The notes under the pieces: generated by a model
Told to the model about the DNA's origin: nothing
The model's database searches: none
Seen by the model: the letters and a program-made list of their open reading frames with translations, nothing else
Translations under genes and position numbers: made by a program
In this document: positions 34,848 to 43,573 of the stretch, piece by piece
How positions within the stretch are numbered: the stretch's first letter is position 1
How the letters are laid out: the number at the start of each line of letters is the position of its first letter
Source: Streptomyces sp. Edi2
GTDB taxonomy: Bacteria > Actinomycetota > Actinomycetes > Streptomycetales > Streptomycetaceae
Direction: 5' to 3'
NCBI RefSeq assembly: GCF_040253635.1
Contig: NZ_JBEJGX010000001.1
Span: forward strand, 62,001-126,000
Length of the DNA stretch: 64,000 nt

Positions 34848-36350
34848 TTGCCGAACACCGAGCCGCACCCCGTCCATCAGGAGACCTACGGCGGGCACAA
34901 GATTGTTGTCAGCTTCCACTCCGGTCACAAGGCGCCCTCCGCACCTGGTCAGCACCCGCACCACCGGCTGTTCATCGACGGCCGGGAGGTGCCGCGGCTG
35001 AGTGGCGAACCTGCGGTCATCGCGCAAAAGGCACGGCGCGTGATCGACCAGCGCAACGAGGATGCCCAGCTTCTTCCTCGGCTGATCGAACTGATCGGAA
35101 CCCGGCGCGATTCCCTCGCTCTGGACTCCGTCGGATCGGTCGCCGAAGGCGACATCGCCTGGGTCTACGCTCGGGGGCGTTGGCGCCGCGGCCTGGTCAC
35201 TAAGATCGCGCGCGTCAGGGTCACCGTCTCGTACACCACTGACGCCTCGATCCGCAGGGTGTCCCACAAAGCCGAGCCGCCCCAGAATCTGCGGCGCGAG
35301 ACTGCGCCGCCGCCGGAGGACCCTCCTGCCCCCTCCCTTCAGCTTGCCCGGCCCGCCAATGAGCTCGCGACGAACATCGTCGGCACCGGTCCGTCGGCTC
35401 CCACCGCGAATGACACGCCGCATCCCCCGGAGGACACAGAGCGGGTTGCGTTCGCGGACCTGAAAGTGAACGACGTCATCGTGCGGGGCTGCGGCGACGA
35501 ACGGCGTGCCCGGGTGCTGCGCCCGGCAGAAGACTTCACCGACTTGTTCGGACGGGCCATGCGCCAATATTGGTGCGGCGCCATGGATGGCTCCGGCAAG
35601 GAGGGCTGGGTGCCGTTCGGACCCGGCGGCACGACCCTGCGGCTCCTGCCCGGAGCTGTAGAGGCGGACTTCAGGTCCACGATGGACAGGCTCGGTCGTA
35701 CGCAGGATGCTGAGGAAACGCTCATTGTCCTCGTACGCCAAGCCGCCCAGCAATTCGCCGCCGCACGCGCCGGCGAAAGGCTCGCAGACGCCTCGGAGCA
35801 CGTCGTGGTGACCATGGAGGCCGCGGCCGCGACCAGTCACCCGAGCACGCTGATCGCCCTGGGCCTGCGCGCCCGGCAGCTCTGGACCGACCCCGGAGGC
35901 ACCCATCAGGGCGCAGCCGTGGGCTGCCTGCCGCGGGATGTCGCCAACCCTGCCGTCGTGGAAGCGCTGCGCATCGCCCGCGAGGCTGGTATTGCTCTGG
36001 GCGTCATCCCGGACAGGATCCGTTCCCGGTGGAGCTGGGAGGCCGAATTCGGGTCAGATGGCGTACAGGGAGCCTTGCTCTGGAGCCACGGCAGCTCTCT
36101 GACCATCGAGTGGTCCATCGACGGGCGCACGGACGAGAAGTGCTTGACCCGTGCCCAGGCAGTCGCTGCTCGACAGGCCCGCAATCAGGCTCTCACGCAG
36201 GTGCAGGAAGCCTTCCGCAAGGCTGGTTGGAACGCTTCGGTGTGCGGGAGCACCAACACCCGGACGCAGCGCCTGGTCGACGTTCAGGTGAGCCAACCGA
36301 GACGAAGCAGAGTTTCCGATCCGGTCGCGCGACTCCAGATCGCGGCGTGA
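34848..36350 (+). CDS. hypothetical protein
   Basis: 500-residue protein of unknown function. TTG start with a perfect AAGGAGG four bases upstream, so translation should be strong despite the rare start. The N-terminal 75 residues look like a small beta domain (YGGHKIVVSFHSGHK, RLFIDGREVPRL). Residues 95-140 carry a Tudor/SH3-like stretch (VAEGDIAWVYARGRWRRGLVTKIARV). A Pro-rich linker follows, then a region with repeated short beta strands and an Ala-rich helix. The C-terminus contains ARQARNQALTQVQEAF and is basic. It is controlled by a box-type promoter. No catalytic motif is recognised. Confidence 0.75.
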   Translation: MPNTEPHPVHQETYGGHKIVVSFHSGHKAPSAPGQHPHHRLFIDGREVPRLSGEPAVIAQKARRVIDQRNEDAQLLPRLIELIGTRRDSLALDSVGSVAEGDIAWVYARGRWRRGLVTKIARVRVTVSYTTDASIRRVSHKAEPPQNLRRETAPPPEDPPAPSLQLARPANELATNIVGTGPSAPTANDTPHPPEDTERVAFADLKVNDVIVRGCGDERRARVLRPAEDFTDLFGRAMRQYWCGAMDGSGKEGWVPFGPGGTTLRLLPGAVEADFRSTMDRLGRTQDAEETLIVLVRQAAQQFAAARAGERLADASEHVVVTMEAAAATSHPSTLIALGLRARQLWTDPGGTHQGAAVGCLPRDVANPAVVEALRIAREAGIALGVIPDRIRSRWSWEAEFGSDGVQGALLWSHGSSLTIEWSIDGRTDEKCLTRAQAVAARQARNQALTQVQEAFRKAGWNASVCGSTNTRTQRLVDVQVSQPRRSRVSDPVARLQIAA

Positions 36351-36363
36351 GCTGAGAAATTGG

Positions 36364-36657
36364 TCAGGGCGCTGTTTGGCCGCCACGGGAGCCGCCCGTG
36401 GCGGCCAGCGCATCGGCGTCGTGCGAGTCCCTGTGCCCCTTTTGAGGGAAGCAGCCGGCGCACCACCGCTGTCCTTCTCCGAGGGGATGGTCCTCTCGCA
36501 CGTTGCGCTTCTGCCCCGGGACGTGAATCCCGTCGTCGGGGCCATCGCTACAGGCCAGGCGCTGGTAGTCGTGCTCGACAGGGCCGACGGCCTGGTGCAC
36601 CACCCGTATCTCCGAGCGGAGGTCTGCGGACCTCACACGCTCGCTTATGACCCACAT
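36364..36657 (-). CDS. doubtful small protein
   Basis: 97-residue frame with a strong ribosome binding site (GGAGGAG six bases before ATG 36657), and a CAGC pair. Against it, the last 10-15 codons are read through the hairpin at 36377-36407, and the composition is weakly coding-like. It may be a short real gene with a misjudged end, or nothing. Confidence 0.3.
   Translation of the reverse strand: MWVISERVRSADLRSEIRVVHQAVGPVEHDYQRLACSDGPDDGIHVPGQKRNVREDHPLGEGQRWCAGCFPQKGHRDSHDADALAATGGSRGGQTAP
36377..36407 (+). terminator. hairpin terminator
   Basis: Perfect 13-bp arms (36377-36389 and 36395-36407) with a 5-base loop, 27 bases after the stop of the gene ending at 36350. Confidence 0.75.
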
Positions 36658-36862
36658 GTTGGACTCCTCCTGCCACTTCGGATGGTAATGAGTTTCATCG
36701 GTGCGATGCGCTGCGTTTCGTCGGTGCCCCCAGCTGGCCATGCCGCTATCCGGCGTTTGTTCGGGGGATCTGCTTGACGAGGCATGTCGCGATGATGGCT
36801 CACTCAGGTGGCCAGCAGATGCGCCCACGCGATGGATGCATGCGCTCCTTCTCGGCGGCCGT

Positions 36863-37420
36863 TCACTTCAGGGTGAAGTCCTTTGGGTCGAAGTCGAAGT
36901 CGTCCCAGTCGAATCCGGTATACCCGCCACCGCCGTTGAAGTAGCGCGCGATCGCTGTTCCGATGATGCGCTGGGCCTCGTCCTCTGTATCGCTGCGGAT
37001 GAGCTTGGCGACTTCGTCGGCGCTGAGGCGGAGGGGGACGTAGCTGGAGCGGACCGCGTTGGAGCCGCGGATGTCAAAGGTTGTGGTGCGGCTGACCTCG
37101 GCGTTGGAACCGACTTGGCTTTCCTGCACCTGTCGGGCACGTCGTTCGCGCCCCCGCTGCGTTGTCTGGACTTCGACTGCTTCGTCCCGGAGCCGTTCGG
37201 CATGCTCTCCCCGAGGGGTACGCGTGCCCTTGAGCCACCTCCCCACTGTGGTCGGCGTAACTCCGTAAGCAGCCGCTATCGCCTGTCGGTTGCCCTCGTA
37301 CTTGCGTTCCAGAACGTGGGCTGTCTGCGTAGTGGTGCGCACGGGAGCCCGACGTGAGCTGCGGAAGACGCTCTCCCGGACCCGTGCGACGAATCCCCGC
37401 TTGGCGTCCTCACCGGTCAT
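36863..37420 (-). CDS. terminal protein-like (Tpg-type) protein
   Basis: 185 residues, the length of Streptomyces terminal proteins (about 184). Residues 38-75 form a helix-turn-helix (NRQAIAAAYGVTPTTVGRWLKG), matching the HTH near the start of Tpg. Next come an Arg-rich helix, a beta region and an acidic aromatic C-terminus (FDWDDFDFDPKDF), also a Tpg trait. Tpg primes end-patching and stays covalently bound to the 5' ends of linear replicons. Overall sequence identity to archetypal Tpg is low by eye. The call rests on size, domain order and position: its ATG overlaps the stop of the Tap-like gene, the canonical tap-tpg order. Confidence 0.75.
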   Translation of the reverse strand: MTGEDAKRGFVARVRESVFRSSRRAPVRTTTQTAHVLERKYEGNRQAIAAAYGVTPTTVGRWLKGTRTPRGEHAERLRDEAVEVQTTQRGRERRARQVQESQVGSNAEVSRTTTFDIRGSNAVRSSYVPLRLSADEVAKLIRSDTEDEAQRIIGTAIARYFNGGGGYTGFDWDDFDFDPKDFTLK

Positions 37421-39534
37421 GGCTGTGGCTTCTCCTTGTCATCATGCTGCCTTGCCAACGGATTGCCTTCGGTGCCGTAATCGTGGATGAGCCGAGCGGG
37501 GTGTTCGCGCTTATCCATCGCCTCGATGACAGCGTCCATGGGGATGCTTGACTCGTGTTTGGCGGAGCCCGGCGCGATTCCCAGGCGCAGGGTGCCCGGT
37601 ACCGGCTTGCCGTTGTCGCCGAGGACGAGCAGCTCCAGTGGTGAGGGCTCTGCCGTTGCATAGAACCAGGCGTCGACGTTGACGGCGAACGGGGCCCGGC
37701 CGGTGAGCTTGAAGGTCTTGCGCATGCGCCGGTGTGCTGCGATGCGGGCTGCGGCGATGATCATGAAGCGCAGTTCGGGCCGGTAGTGCCAGGTGGCGAC
37801 GACCTTCTCCAGCCACTCCTCGTCATCGGAGATGGACTTGCGTGCGGAGTCTGTCCACTTGCCGATGCCGCCCTTGTAGACCTCCTTGTAGAGGGTGGCG
37901 AGCAGCAGCGCGTCGGCCTTCTCCAGGTCACCCGCGGTGTCCTTGTGGCGGGCGTAGGCGTCGAGGAAGTCTTGCGGGTCCTGCCCGTCGTAGAGGCCGA
38001 GCTCGGCGTAGGCACGCTTGTAGCCCGTGCGTAGACGGCCTGTCCAGCCCTTGAGGAGCGGCACGGTGTGTGTGGAAATGTAGGCGGCAGGGATTCCTGC
38101 GGGGTCGTATCCGTACTCGCGCACCATGTAGGCCACGGTGGACGTGGCGTACCAGTCGGGTCCCAGCGGCGCTTCACCGTTGAAGGTGGCTGGGTGCGGG
38201 AGGAGTTCGTCGACGGGCACGCCCGTGAAATCGCACCACCACAGCGCGGCCACCTTGTTGTCCCAGGCTGGGTTGGTGCAGTACTCCAGCGGCCCGGCTG
38301 GGAGGGGGAGGGTTTCGGTGACTGCAAGGTAGGACGCGCAGGTGTCGGCGACAACGGCGTAGGGCAGAGCCGCCTCGGCTTCCGTGGGACGGCGGGCCCA
38401 GAGCTTGTAGTCCTCTTCCTGGCACACCGCTTCGTTCTTGTCCATCAGGGCGTGGGTGAGGGGGTGTCGTGAGCCGGCGGCCGGCGGGATGGTGGTGTCG
38501 CCTGAGGGGAGGGCGCCTTCGCGTTGCTGGGGCGCCCATTCGCCGGTCTCTTCATCCTGGACCCATTGGACGCGGGGGCGTACGGCATCGAGCAGCAACA
38601 TTCCGGTGGTTGCGGGGGTTGCCCCTGGTGCAATTCCGAGGTCGGACACGAAGGCGCGGATACGGCGCGCGAGGGTGAAGGCGTCGGGCTGTCCGGACGT
38701 GTCGCGGGCCATGCGAGCAGCTTGTTCGTTGGTGGCCTGCTGCTTCTTGGTGCCCTGGCCCAGCCAGGGCGTGATCACGATGCGGACAGAGGTCCTCGGG
38801 CCGCCCGCGGCGCCCTTGCGGCGGAAGACGTGCACGGTCGGCCCAACTTCCTCCGACAGCTCCATGCCGACGCTGGCTGCCGCGGTGAGGAGCTTCTTGT
38901 GGAGCTGTGCGAGAGCCTTGTCCGTGGTGGGCAGTGCGGCGGGCAGGCCGAGCTTCTTCACCGCGGCCGCGGAAAGGCACACGATGCCGTCGCCGTTCCG
39001 GCCGGCGTCGTGGATGCGCTCTACGCGAAGGGGCAGTCCTGTGCCCAGCCAGGCGAACCAGTCGGTGAGCTTTCCTCCGGCAGGGGGCGGGACCTGGTCG
39101 ATGTCCAGGTTCCAGCCGTCGGCGTCGGTGTCGAGGGCGACCGCGGGCCAGCGGCTGGGTGCGGTGGCGGCCGTAGTGGTCGGCGTCGAGGATCGGCTGG
39201 AGCGCGGAGATACGGCAGGGCGGCGAGGGGCACTGGGGGTTCGTCCGCGGTATGGAGCTTCGGGCCGGGGCGCGGCGCGGTGCCGAATCGGCTCGGCGGG
39301 AGCAGGGGCGGACGGAGTGGCTTCCGCTGCAGGCGGGGTTGCATTGGAGCGCTGCTCGCGCTGGAGTTTCGCTCGCCGGATCTCTGCTTCTCGGGACTGC
39401 GGCGTGCACTTCATGGGGCACCGCTTCCAGTGGCCCTTCCAACTACCGTCGCTCTGCTCTTCGCGTACGTATTGGTATCCGGGCCGGGTGCTTCCCACGC
39501 AGCCCCCACAACCTGCCAGGGGTACATCCGTCAT
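37417..39534 (-). CDS. telomere-associated protein (Tap-like)
   Basis: 705-residue protein, near the 739 of Streptomyces Tap. The C-terminal half follows Tap closely: ALPYAVVADTCASYLAV, GPDWYATSTVAYMVREYGY, TLYKEVYKGGIGKWTD, RFMIIAAARIAAHRRMRKT, PSPLELLVLGDNGKPVPGT and HPARLIHDY. Tap binds the 3' telomeric overhang and recruits Tpg. The N-terminus differs from chromosomal Tap: instead of a helix-turn-helix it has a Cys motif (CGGCVG with CPMKC about 35 residues later) and a long Pro/Ser linker, so telomere recognition may differ too. It overlaps the Tpg-like gene by four bases and is preceded by a 250-residue protein gene. Confidence 0.85.
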   Translation of the reverse strand: MTDVPLAGCGGCVGSTRPGYQYVREEQSDGSWKGHWKRCPMKCTPQSREAEIRRAKLQREQRSNATPPAAEATPSAPAPAEPIRHRAAPRPEAPYRGRTPSAPRRPAVSPRSSRSSTPTTTAATAPSRWPAVALDTDADGWNLDIDQVPPPAGGKLTDWFAWLGTGLPLRVERIHDAGRNGDGIVCLSAAAVKKLGLPAALPTTDKALAQLHKKLLTAAASVGMELSEEVGPTVHVFRRKGAAGGPRTSVRIVITPWLGQGTKKQQATNEQAARMARDTSGQPDAFTLARRIRAFVSDLGIAPGATPATTGMLLLDAVRPRVQWVQDEETGEWAPQQREGALPSGDTTIPPAAGSRHPLTHALMDKNEAVCQEEDYKLWARRPTEAEAALPYAVVADTCASYLAVTETLPLPAGPLEYCTNPAWDNKVAALWWCDFTGVPVDELLPHPATFNGEAPLGPDWYATSTVAYMVREYGYDPAGIPAAYISTHTVPLLKGWTGRLRTGYKRAYAELGLYDGQDPQDFLDAYARHKDTAGDLEKADALLLATLYKEVYKGGIGKWTDSARKSISDDEEWLEKVVATWHYRPELRFMIIAAARIAAHRRMRKTFKLTGRAPFAVNVDAWFYATAEPSPLELLVLGDNGKPVPGTLRLGIAPGSAKHESSIPMDAVIEAMDKREHPARLIHDYGTEGNPLARQHDDKEKPQP

Positions 39535-39580
39535 CGTCTCGCCGCTTCCTTTCTGGTCAGCTCAACTCGACTGTGGGAGA

Positions 39581-40333
39581 TCAGTTGCGGGGTATTCCGA
39601 AAATCTGCTGGAACTGGTCGAACTTGCGGCGGGCCATGCGTGCGCCGGCCGTTCGCTCAGTGTGGTCATCGGGGGACACCTTGCGCAGCTCGGCTTCGGC
39701 GGCCTGGATGAGGGAGGGGCCGATCGAGCGGCCGTTGTTCGTGATGGCTCCTGGGATCTCAAGAGCCATGCGGCGAAGAAGCTCCTGAACAGGTGGCCTG
39801 GCACTTCGCTCGTCCGCGGCGATCCTTGTGGCCATGGTGAGGAAGTCCCTTCTTTCCGAGTGCGGAGTGTGGAGGCGCTGTTCAAGGGGCCAGTCGCTGA
39901 GTGCGAAGAGGCCGCGCATCGGTGTGAAGGACTTCGCGTCCAAGGCTGGGCAGATGTAACTCTGGGTTGCTGGCGCGGTGGTGTACCTGCGTTCCTCGTC
40001 ACGCCGAATGCTGGCAAGTCGAGACCAGGGCAGATCCGTCCCGAAGAACGCAAGACTCACAGGCCGGATCGTCTTCATCGTCGCCGGGACACCGACCAGC
40101 CTCAGGGCGCGGCGTAGTTGTTCCTTGGCGGTCAGGAGCGGGGACAGCTCAGTGGTGGTCGGCGCCTGGCTTGATGCTGACTGTCCGAGCCGCATGTGCC
40201 AGGCGTTCTCTGCGAGACGTAGTTGCTCACAGAGGTCTTGAGCTCGCGTCACATCCTGCTCGGCGTACGCCATGCGGGCAGATGTACGCAGTTGCGCCAT
40301 TTCCCGCTCGAGGGCGTCGAGGACTTCGTTCAT
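39581..40333 (-). CDS. hypothetical protein of the telomere operon
   Basis: 250-residue protein; ATG start with GGAGG four bases upstream. Residues 1-55 are a coiled coil (NEVLDALEREMAQLRTSARM, EQLRLAENAWHMRL). The middle has SLAFFGTDLPWSRLASIRRDEERRY, and the C-terminal 80 residues are helical and basic. No family is recognised. It is the first gene before tap, 46 bases away, so it is probably expressed with the telomere genes and may be a regulator or third telomere factor. Confidence 0.7.
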   Translation of the reverse strand: MNEVLDALEREMAQLRTSARMAYAEQDVTRAQDLCEQLRLAENAWHMRLGQSASSQAPTTTELSPLLTAKEQLRRALRLVGVPATMKTIRPVSLAFFGTDLPWSRLASIRRDEERRYTTAPATQSYICPALDAKSFTPMRGLFALSDWPLEQRLHTPHSERRDFLTMATRIAADERSARPPVQELLRRMALEIPGAITNNGRSIGPSLIQAAEAELRKVSPDDHTERTAGARMARRKFDQFQQIFGIPRN

Positions 40334-40349
40334 TGCACCTCCACGTCTC

Positions 40350-40386
40350 ACCAGAGAATACCAGATAGGACCAGAGTGGTCCTCAT
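40350..40386 (-). promoter_or_regulatory. 10-bp phased operator upstream of the telomere operon
   Basis: ACCAG occurs three times at exactly 10-bp spacing (40350, 40360, 40370 on the plus strand), one helical turn apart. The last copy is part of a palindrome GGACCA-GAG-TGGTCC (40368-40382). It lies 17-50 bases before the start of the first gene of the tap-tpg operon, a place suited to autoregulation. Confidence 0.6.
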
Positions 40387-40440
40387 AACTTCCGATGCGT
40401 GGGAGCGGCTCAGGCGACGTCTCCACCTGCCCGGAAATGC

Positions 40441-40471
40441 CGTTGGGGCGGCCGGGAAGGCCGCCCCAACG
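40441..40471 (-). terminator. hairpin terminator of the HU gene
   Basis: Perfect 13-bp arms (40441-40453 and 40459-40471) with a 5-base loop, 31 bases after the HU stop codon. Confidence 0.8.
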
Positions 40472-40501
40472 CGCGATCCGGATGCGCTCTGACTCCCTGG
40501 G

Positions 40502-40783
40502 CTACTCGCCCTTGACGGCCGCCTTGAGCTTGGAGCCTGCGGAGACCTTCACGCTGTAGCCGGCCGGGACCTGAATCGCCTCTCCGGTCTGGGGGTTACG
40601 CCCGGCGCGAGCGGCACGGTGGGTGCGCTCGAAGGTAAGGAAGCCGGGGATGGTGACCTTCTCGTCGCCCTTGGCGACGACCTCGCCGGTCACCTCGGCG
40701 AGGGCGGCCAGCACCGCGTCGGCGTCCTTGCGCGACACCTCGGCTCGGTCGGCCAGGGTGCCGACCATTTCACTGCGGTTCAT
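40502..40783 (-). CDS. hup: HU-family DNA-binding protein
   Basis: 93-residue HU protein; ATG start with AGGAGA seven bases upstream. It begins MNRSEMVGTLADRAEVSRKD (HU helix-turn-helix dimer domain), has the arm signature GFLTFERTHRAARAGRNPQT with the intercalating Pro, and ends SKLKAAVKGE, the normal HU length without the Lys-rich tail of mycobacterial HupB. It bends DNA and could assist replication or telomere complexes. The chromosome would carry its own HU, so this is a replicon-borne copy. Confidence 0.95.
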   Translation of the reverse strand: MNRSEMVGTLADRAEVSRKDADAVLAALAEVTGEVVAKGDEKVTIPGFLTFERTHRAARAGRNPQTGEAIQVPAGYSVKVSAGSKLKAAVKGE

Positions 40784-41012
40784 AGCTGTTCTCCTGAACT
40801 TACTCGTGCCTGTAGCTATTTGGAAAGGAAGGTTGTCGAGATGCGTTTCACTCCGGACGCTCTCGCGGGCGCCGCCGGGAACCGAGAGCCGGGAACACCT
40901 TCTCGGTCGACTGCTTCGCGCCGACCATAGGCGCCAACGCAGCACTGTGGGAACTCAGCCGTTCCGGCGAGCGTAAGTCAACCGCGCACCGATACCCAGA
41001 GGTTGAGTGTCG

Positions 41013-41210
41013 TCACCGTCCGGCTCGGTTCCGGGTGCGCCACGCATCGTAGGCGAGCCATCCGGTGACACCGAGCGTCACCGTCACGCCGACGATGAAT
41101 ACGAGCGCATGACCCGACTTCGCCCCCAGGGTGGCCGCCACGAACGCGACGGCTCCCACGAGGGCGAGCACGGAGGCTTTCCGCGTACTGCCCGGCTCGC
41201 CACGATACAA
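41013..41210 (-). CDS. small two-helix membrane protein
   Basis: 65-residue protein; TTG start with GAGAGG seven bases upstream. Two hydrophobic segments (VLALVGAVAFVAATLGA and ALVFIVGVTVTLGVTGWLA) are joined by a short loop, and the C-terminus is basic (YDAWRTRNRAGR). Unknown function. A sigma70-like promoter with a palindromic operator lies about 110 bases upstream. Confidence 0.65.
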   Translation of the reverse strand: MYRGEPGSTRKASVLALVGAVAFVAATLGAKSGHALVFIVGVTVTLGVTGWLAYDAWRTRNRAGR

Positions 41211-41313
41211 AGTTCACGCCTCTCAGGCTGAGTCCAGCGGCTGTGAATCTACCCCACAGCGCTCTGCAGGAGGAGGGTCGACCCCGCTCCAGGAGTTACC
41301 CCCGATCTGCCAC

Positions 41314-41345
41314 TCTGATCTTATCAGAATCTCGCGTGATGTAAA
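41314..41345 (-). promoter_or_regulatory. promoter with palindromic operator
   Basis: Minus strand: -35 TTTACA (41345-41340), 16-bp spacer, -10 TAAGAT (41323-41318). The -10 is embedded in TCTGAT-CTT-ATCAGA (41314-41328), a perfect 6-bp inverted repeat, so a repressor bound there would block initiation. It serves the small membrane protein gene. Confidence 0.55.
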
Positions 41346-41431
41346 ATTAACGTTGTCATGATTCGCGGCCGGCGTCGCCCAACGCGACAGCCTCAACCCG
41401 GATCCCGCAGGCGCCTGGCGGGTCATCTGGA

Positions 41432-41470
41432 TTGACGCCCGCAAGCCCTGGATGTAATATCTTAAGCGTC
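41432..41470 (+). promoter_or_regulatory. TTAAGCGTC-box promoter
   Basis: Plus strand: -35 TTGACG (41432-41437), 17-bp spacer, -10 TAATAT (41455-41460), then CTTAAGCGTC (41461-41470). It lies 29 bases before the ATG of the small Cys-rich gene at 41500. Confidence 0.75.
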
Positions 41471-41499
41471 GCTCTAGTTGTCCTGGAGGAGGTGTAGGC

Positions 41500-41658
41500 A
41501 TGGTTTGCCCCAGGTCGCCCCTCCCCTGTGGCCAATGTAAGTATCGCGTTGCCACAGTTGCGGCCCTCCTGCGGGCCGGGCGCGGAACGCACTGTCTTCA
41601 CAGCCACGCCCCCGGTCAGAACTCCTGCTGCGGGCACGTCAACAGCTACGAACCGTAG
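41500..41658 (+). CDS. 52-residue Cys-rich small protein
   Basis: Short gene starting at ATG 41500 with GGAGGAGG upstream and a box-type promoter placed exactly for it. The protein has six Cys: MVCPRSPLPCGQCKYR, then THCLHSH and SCCGHVN, with three or four His. This suits one zinc site or disulfides. Unknown function. The position of promoter, ribosome binding site and start makes it a likely gene despite its size. Confidence 0.6.
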   Translation: MVCPRSPLPCGQCKYRVATVAALLRAGRGTHCLHSHAPGQNSCCGHVNSYEP

Positions 41659-42057
41659 GGCTCGGAGATTCATCAGGCGCTCAGGTGGCTGTGGTCTCCA
41701 GCCGCCCGTCTGCCCGGCCACCCTCCCGGCCTCCCGTCCCGGTTCACCCCACCCGGGTCGGGAGGCCCGGGCCTTTGCGCGAGGCAGAGGAAGACCACGA
41801 GCAGCCCTCGGCCGGGGCACATGGCAGGTTTCTCCGCCGAATCGACAGGCTGGCGTCGTGTGACGTGCTCCACCGAACTCTGTGTCACCGAACCGGCACC
41901 CGGCCCAAGCCGCTGATCCTCCATGCGCTCGCCGTTCGCCGGCGCTGCGGCCTCAGCTACCAGCTCCCCTGCCGAACCGTCCTTGAGACGTCCCGGTCAG
42001 GGGCCACAAGTGAGACCGCGCATGGGCGATTTCGCACCGCCGAAAGAAGGGAAAGAC

Positions 42058-43374
42058 TTGCCAGCAAATTCATCCGATGCCTACACCGAGCTGCCGCTTC
42101 GCGGCTTCGGTGCACTGACCGTCCGGGCCACGGTCCTCGAGCACGGCCGCACCAGATACGTGATCCGGGCGCCGCATGCCAAGGGCACCGTCGTGGTCAT
42201 ACCCGAAACGCCCTACGGTGGGCCGGTCACTCCCCGGACGGTGCGCGTCCAGTTCGGCGATGGCATTGACAATGTCGGCTGGTACACCCACCGCGTGGAC
42301 GAACCGGTCATACGCAACGTCCGCGTGCACGGGTTCAGCGATTCCATCACGCCGCGTACTGTCTCCCGCCGCGACTATTTCCTTTCCTCCCACGCCGTGG
42401 GCCTTCGGGACAACGGGGTCACGCGCCGCATCCCCGACGGGGCCCGCGCATTGACCGAGGCAATCGTCGTAGCCGTCGTGCGGGCCTGGAACCGGCGTAG
42501 TGACCGGGCCGACTTGCTCCTGGCTGCCGCGCGGCACGCGGCCTCCCAGAACCTGGCTTACGAACAGCGCAAGATCGAGAAGCTGCAGAGCGAGCTGTGC
42601 ACCGTTCGCAGTGACCGGGCAGCAGCCCGGCGCCGCATCAACCAGGTATCCGGCCTGGTACGCCGCCGCCAGCTTCCCGTACAGCAGGCGTCGTCCGAAA
42701 CGGTCCAGCTTCCCTTCGTCGACCGCGACGGAACGCCGATGGGCGTTCTGAACGTCCGGGAGACAAAGGTCAATACGCTGCCAGGCCGCGTCGTTTACTC
42801 GGTGGAAGGAGGGAGGGTCCGCGGCACGTTCACCGTTGGCCCTGACATCTACGACCGCTCCCAGCCGATTCCACGCGGTATCTACATCTCCTACGGTCGG
42901 CCGACGGACAGCTACTGGTTCCGTGACTGCGACCAGGAGCCTGTGGTGAACGGCGTGCAGTTGAGTGGGGGGTGGAGCCACGGCGGCCGAAGCGGTGACA
43001 TCACCCTCACCTCCCCCAGCTCTTTGCCCGCCCAGATTCGGCTCGGACCGACCCGGAGTACCTCCGCTCCGTACGCGACCATGCGCCGAGCCTCCGCCGC
43101 GCTGCGAGCACTGGCTCTCCATTACCTTGCCCGACCAGATCAGGAGGCCCTGCGCATCGCCGCGGGAAAGCACAGTGCAGCATCGAGTCGTGCGGCCGCA
43201 CGTGAAGAACTGAACCGCCTCCGCCAACGCGAGGCGACACTCACATCCGCTCTGCGCCGGCACCGCACGTGCGAGCGGCAGTACCGCGATCTGCTCGCAC
43301 CCCGCTCCGTCCAGCCCCTGGCACCCGTCGTCGAGCTTCGACCCCGGCGCGACGGGCTGCGCAGCGCAGCTTGA
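42058..43374 (+). CDS. hypothetical protein made of two homologous halves
   Basis: 438 residues. TTG 42058 is chosen because AGAAGGGAAAG lies just upstream; ATG 42022 in the same frame is an alternative. The protein is a tandem duplication of a module of about 200 residues. Each half has a beta-rich part and then an Ala/Arg coiled coil. In the beta parts VDEPVIRNVRVHGFS (half 1) aligns with DQEPVVNGVQLSGGW (half 2). The coiled coils are QRKIEKLQSELCTVRSDRAA and AREELNRLRQREATLTSALR. No enzyme motif is seen. It may form part of a filament, spore or phage-like structure, but that is speculation. Confidence 0.75.
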   Translation: MPANSSDAYTELPLRGFGALTVRATVLEHGRTRYVIRAPHAKGTVVVIPETPYGGPVTPRTVRVQFGDGIDNVGWYTHRVDEPVIRNVRVHGFSDSITPRTVSRRDYFLSSHAVGLRDNGVTRRIPDGARALTEAIVVAVVRAWNRRSDRADLLLAAARHAASQNLAYEQRKIEKLQSELCTVRSDRAAARRRINQVSGLVRRRQLPVQQASSETVQLPFVDRDGTPMGVLNVRETKVNTLPGRVVYSVEGGRVRGTFTVGPDIYDRSQPIPRGIYISYGRPTDSYWFRDCDQEPVVNGVQLSGGWSHGGRSGDITLTSPSSLPAQIRLGPTRSTSAPYATMRRASAALRALALHYLARPDQEALRIAAGKHSAASSRAAAREELNRLRQREATLTSALRRHRTCERQYRDLLAPRSVQPLAPVVELRPRRDGLRSAA

Positions 43375-43431
43375 GACGCACCGACGAAGCCACACTCCGT
43401 TTCACCACGGTCCGACGACCGAGCCAAGAAT

Positions 43432-43464
43432 CCGGCCGCCGTCCGCTCTGCGGATGGCGGCCGG
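43432..43464 (+). terminator. hairpin terminator
   Basis: 15-bp stem with one G-T wobble (43432-43446 and 43450-43464), 3-base loop, followed by ATTTTC. It ends the gene at 42058-43374. Confidence 0.75.
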
Positions 43465-43573
43465 ACGGATTTTCGGAGCGGTTGACGCTGTGCCCACCGC
43501 GAGGCTGATAGACAAGACGTGCTCGGCATCTGTCAGCTGGCTGCGCAATCCGTCTCATGACTGAACCGGGAGG

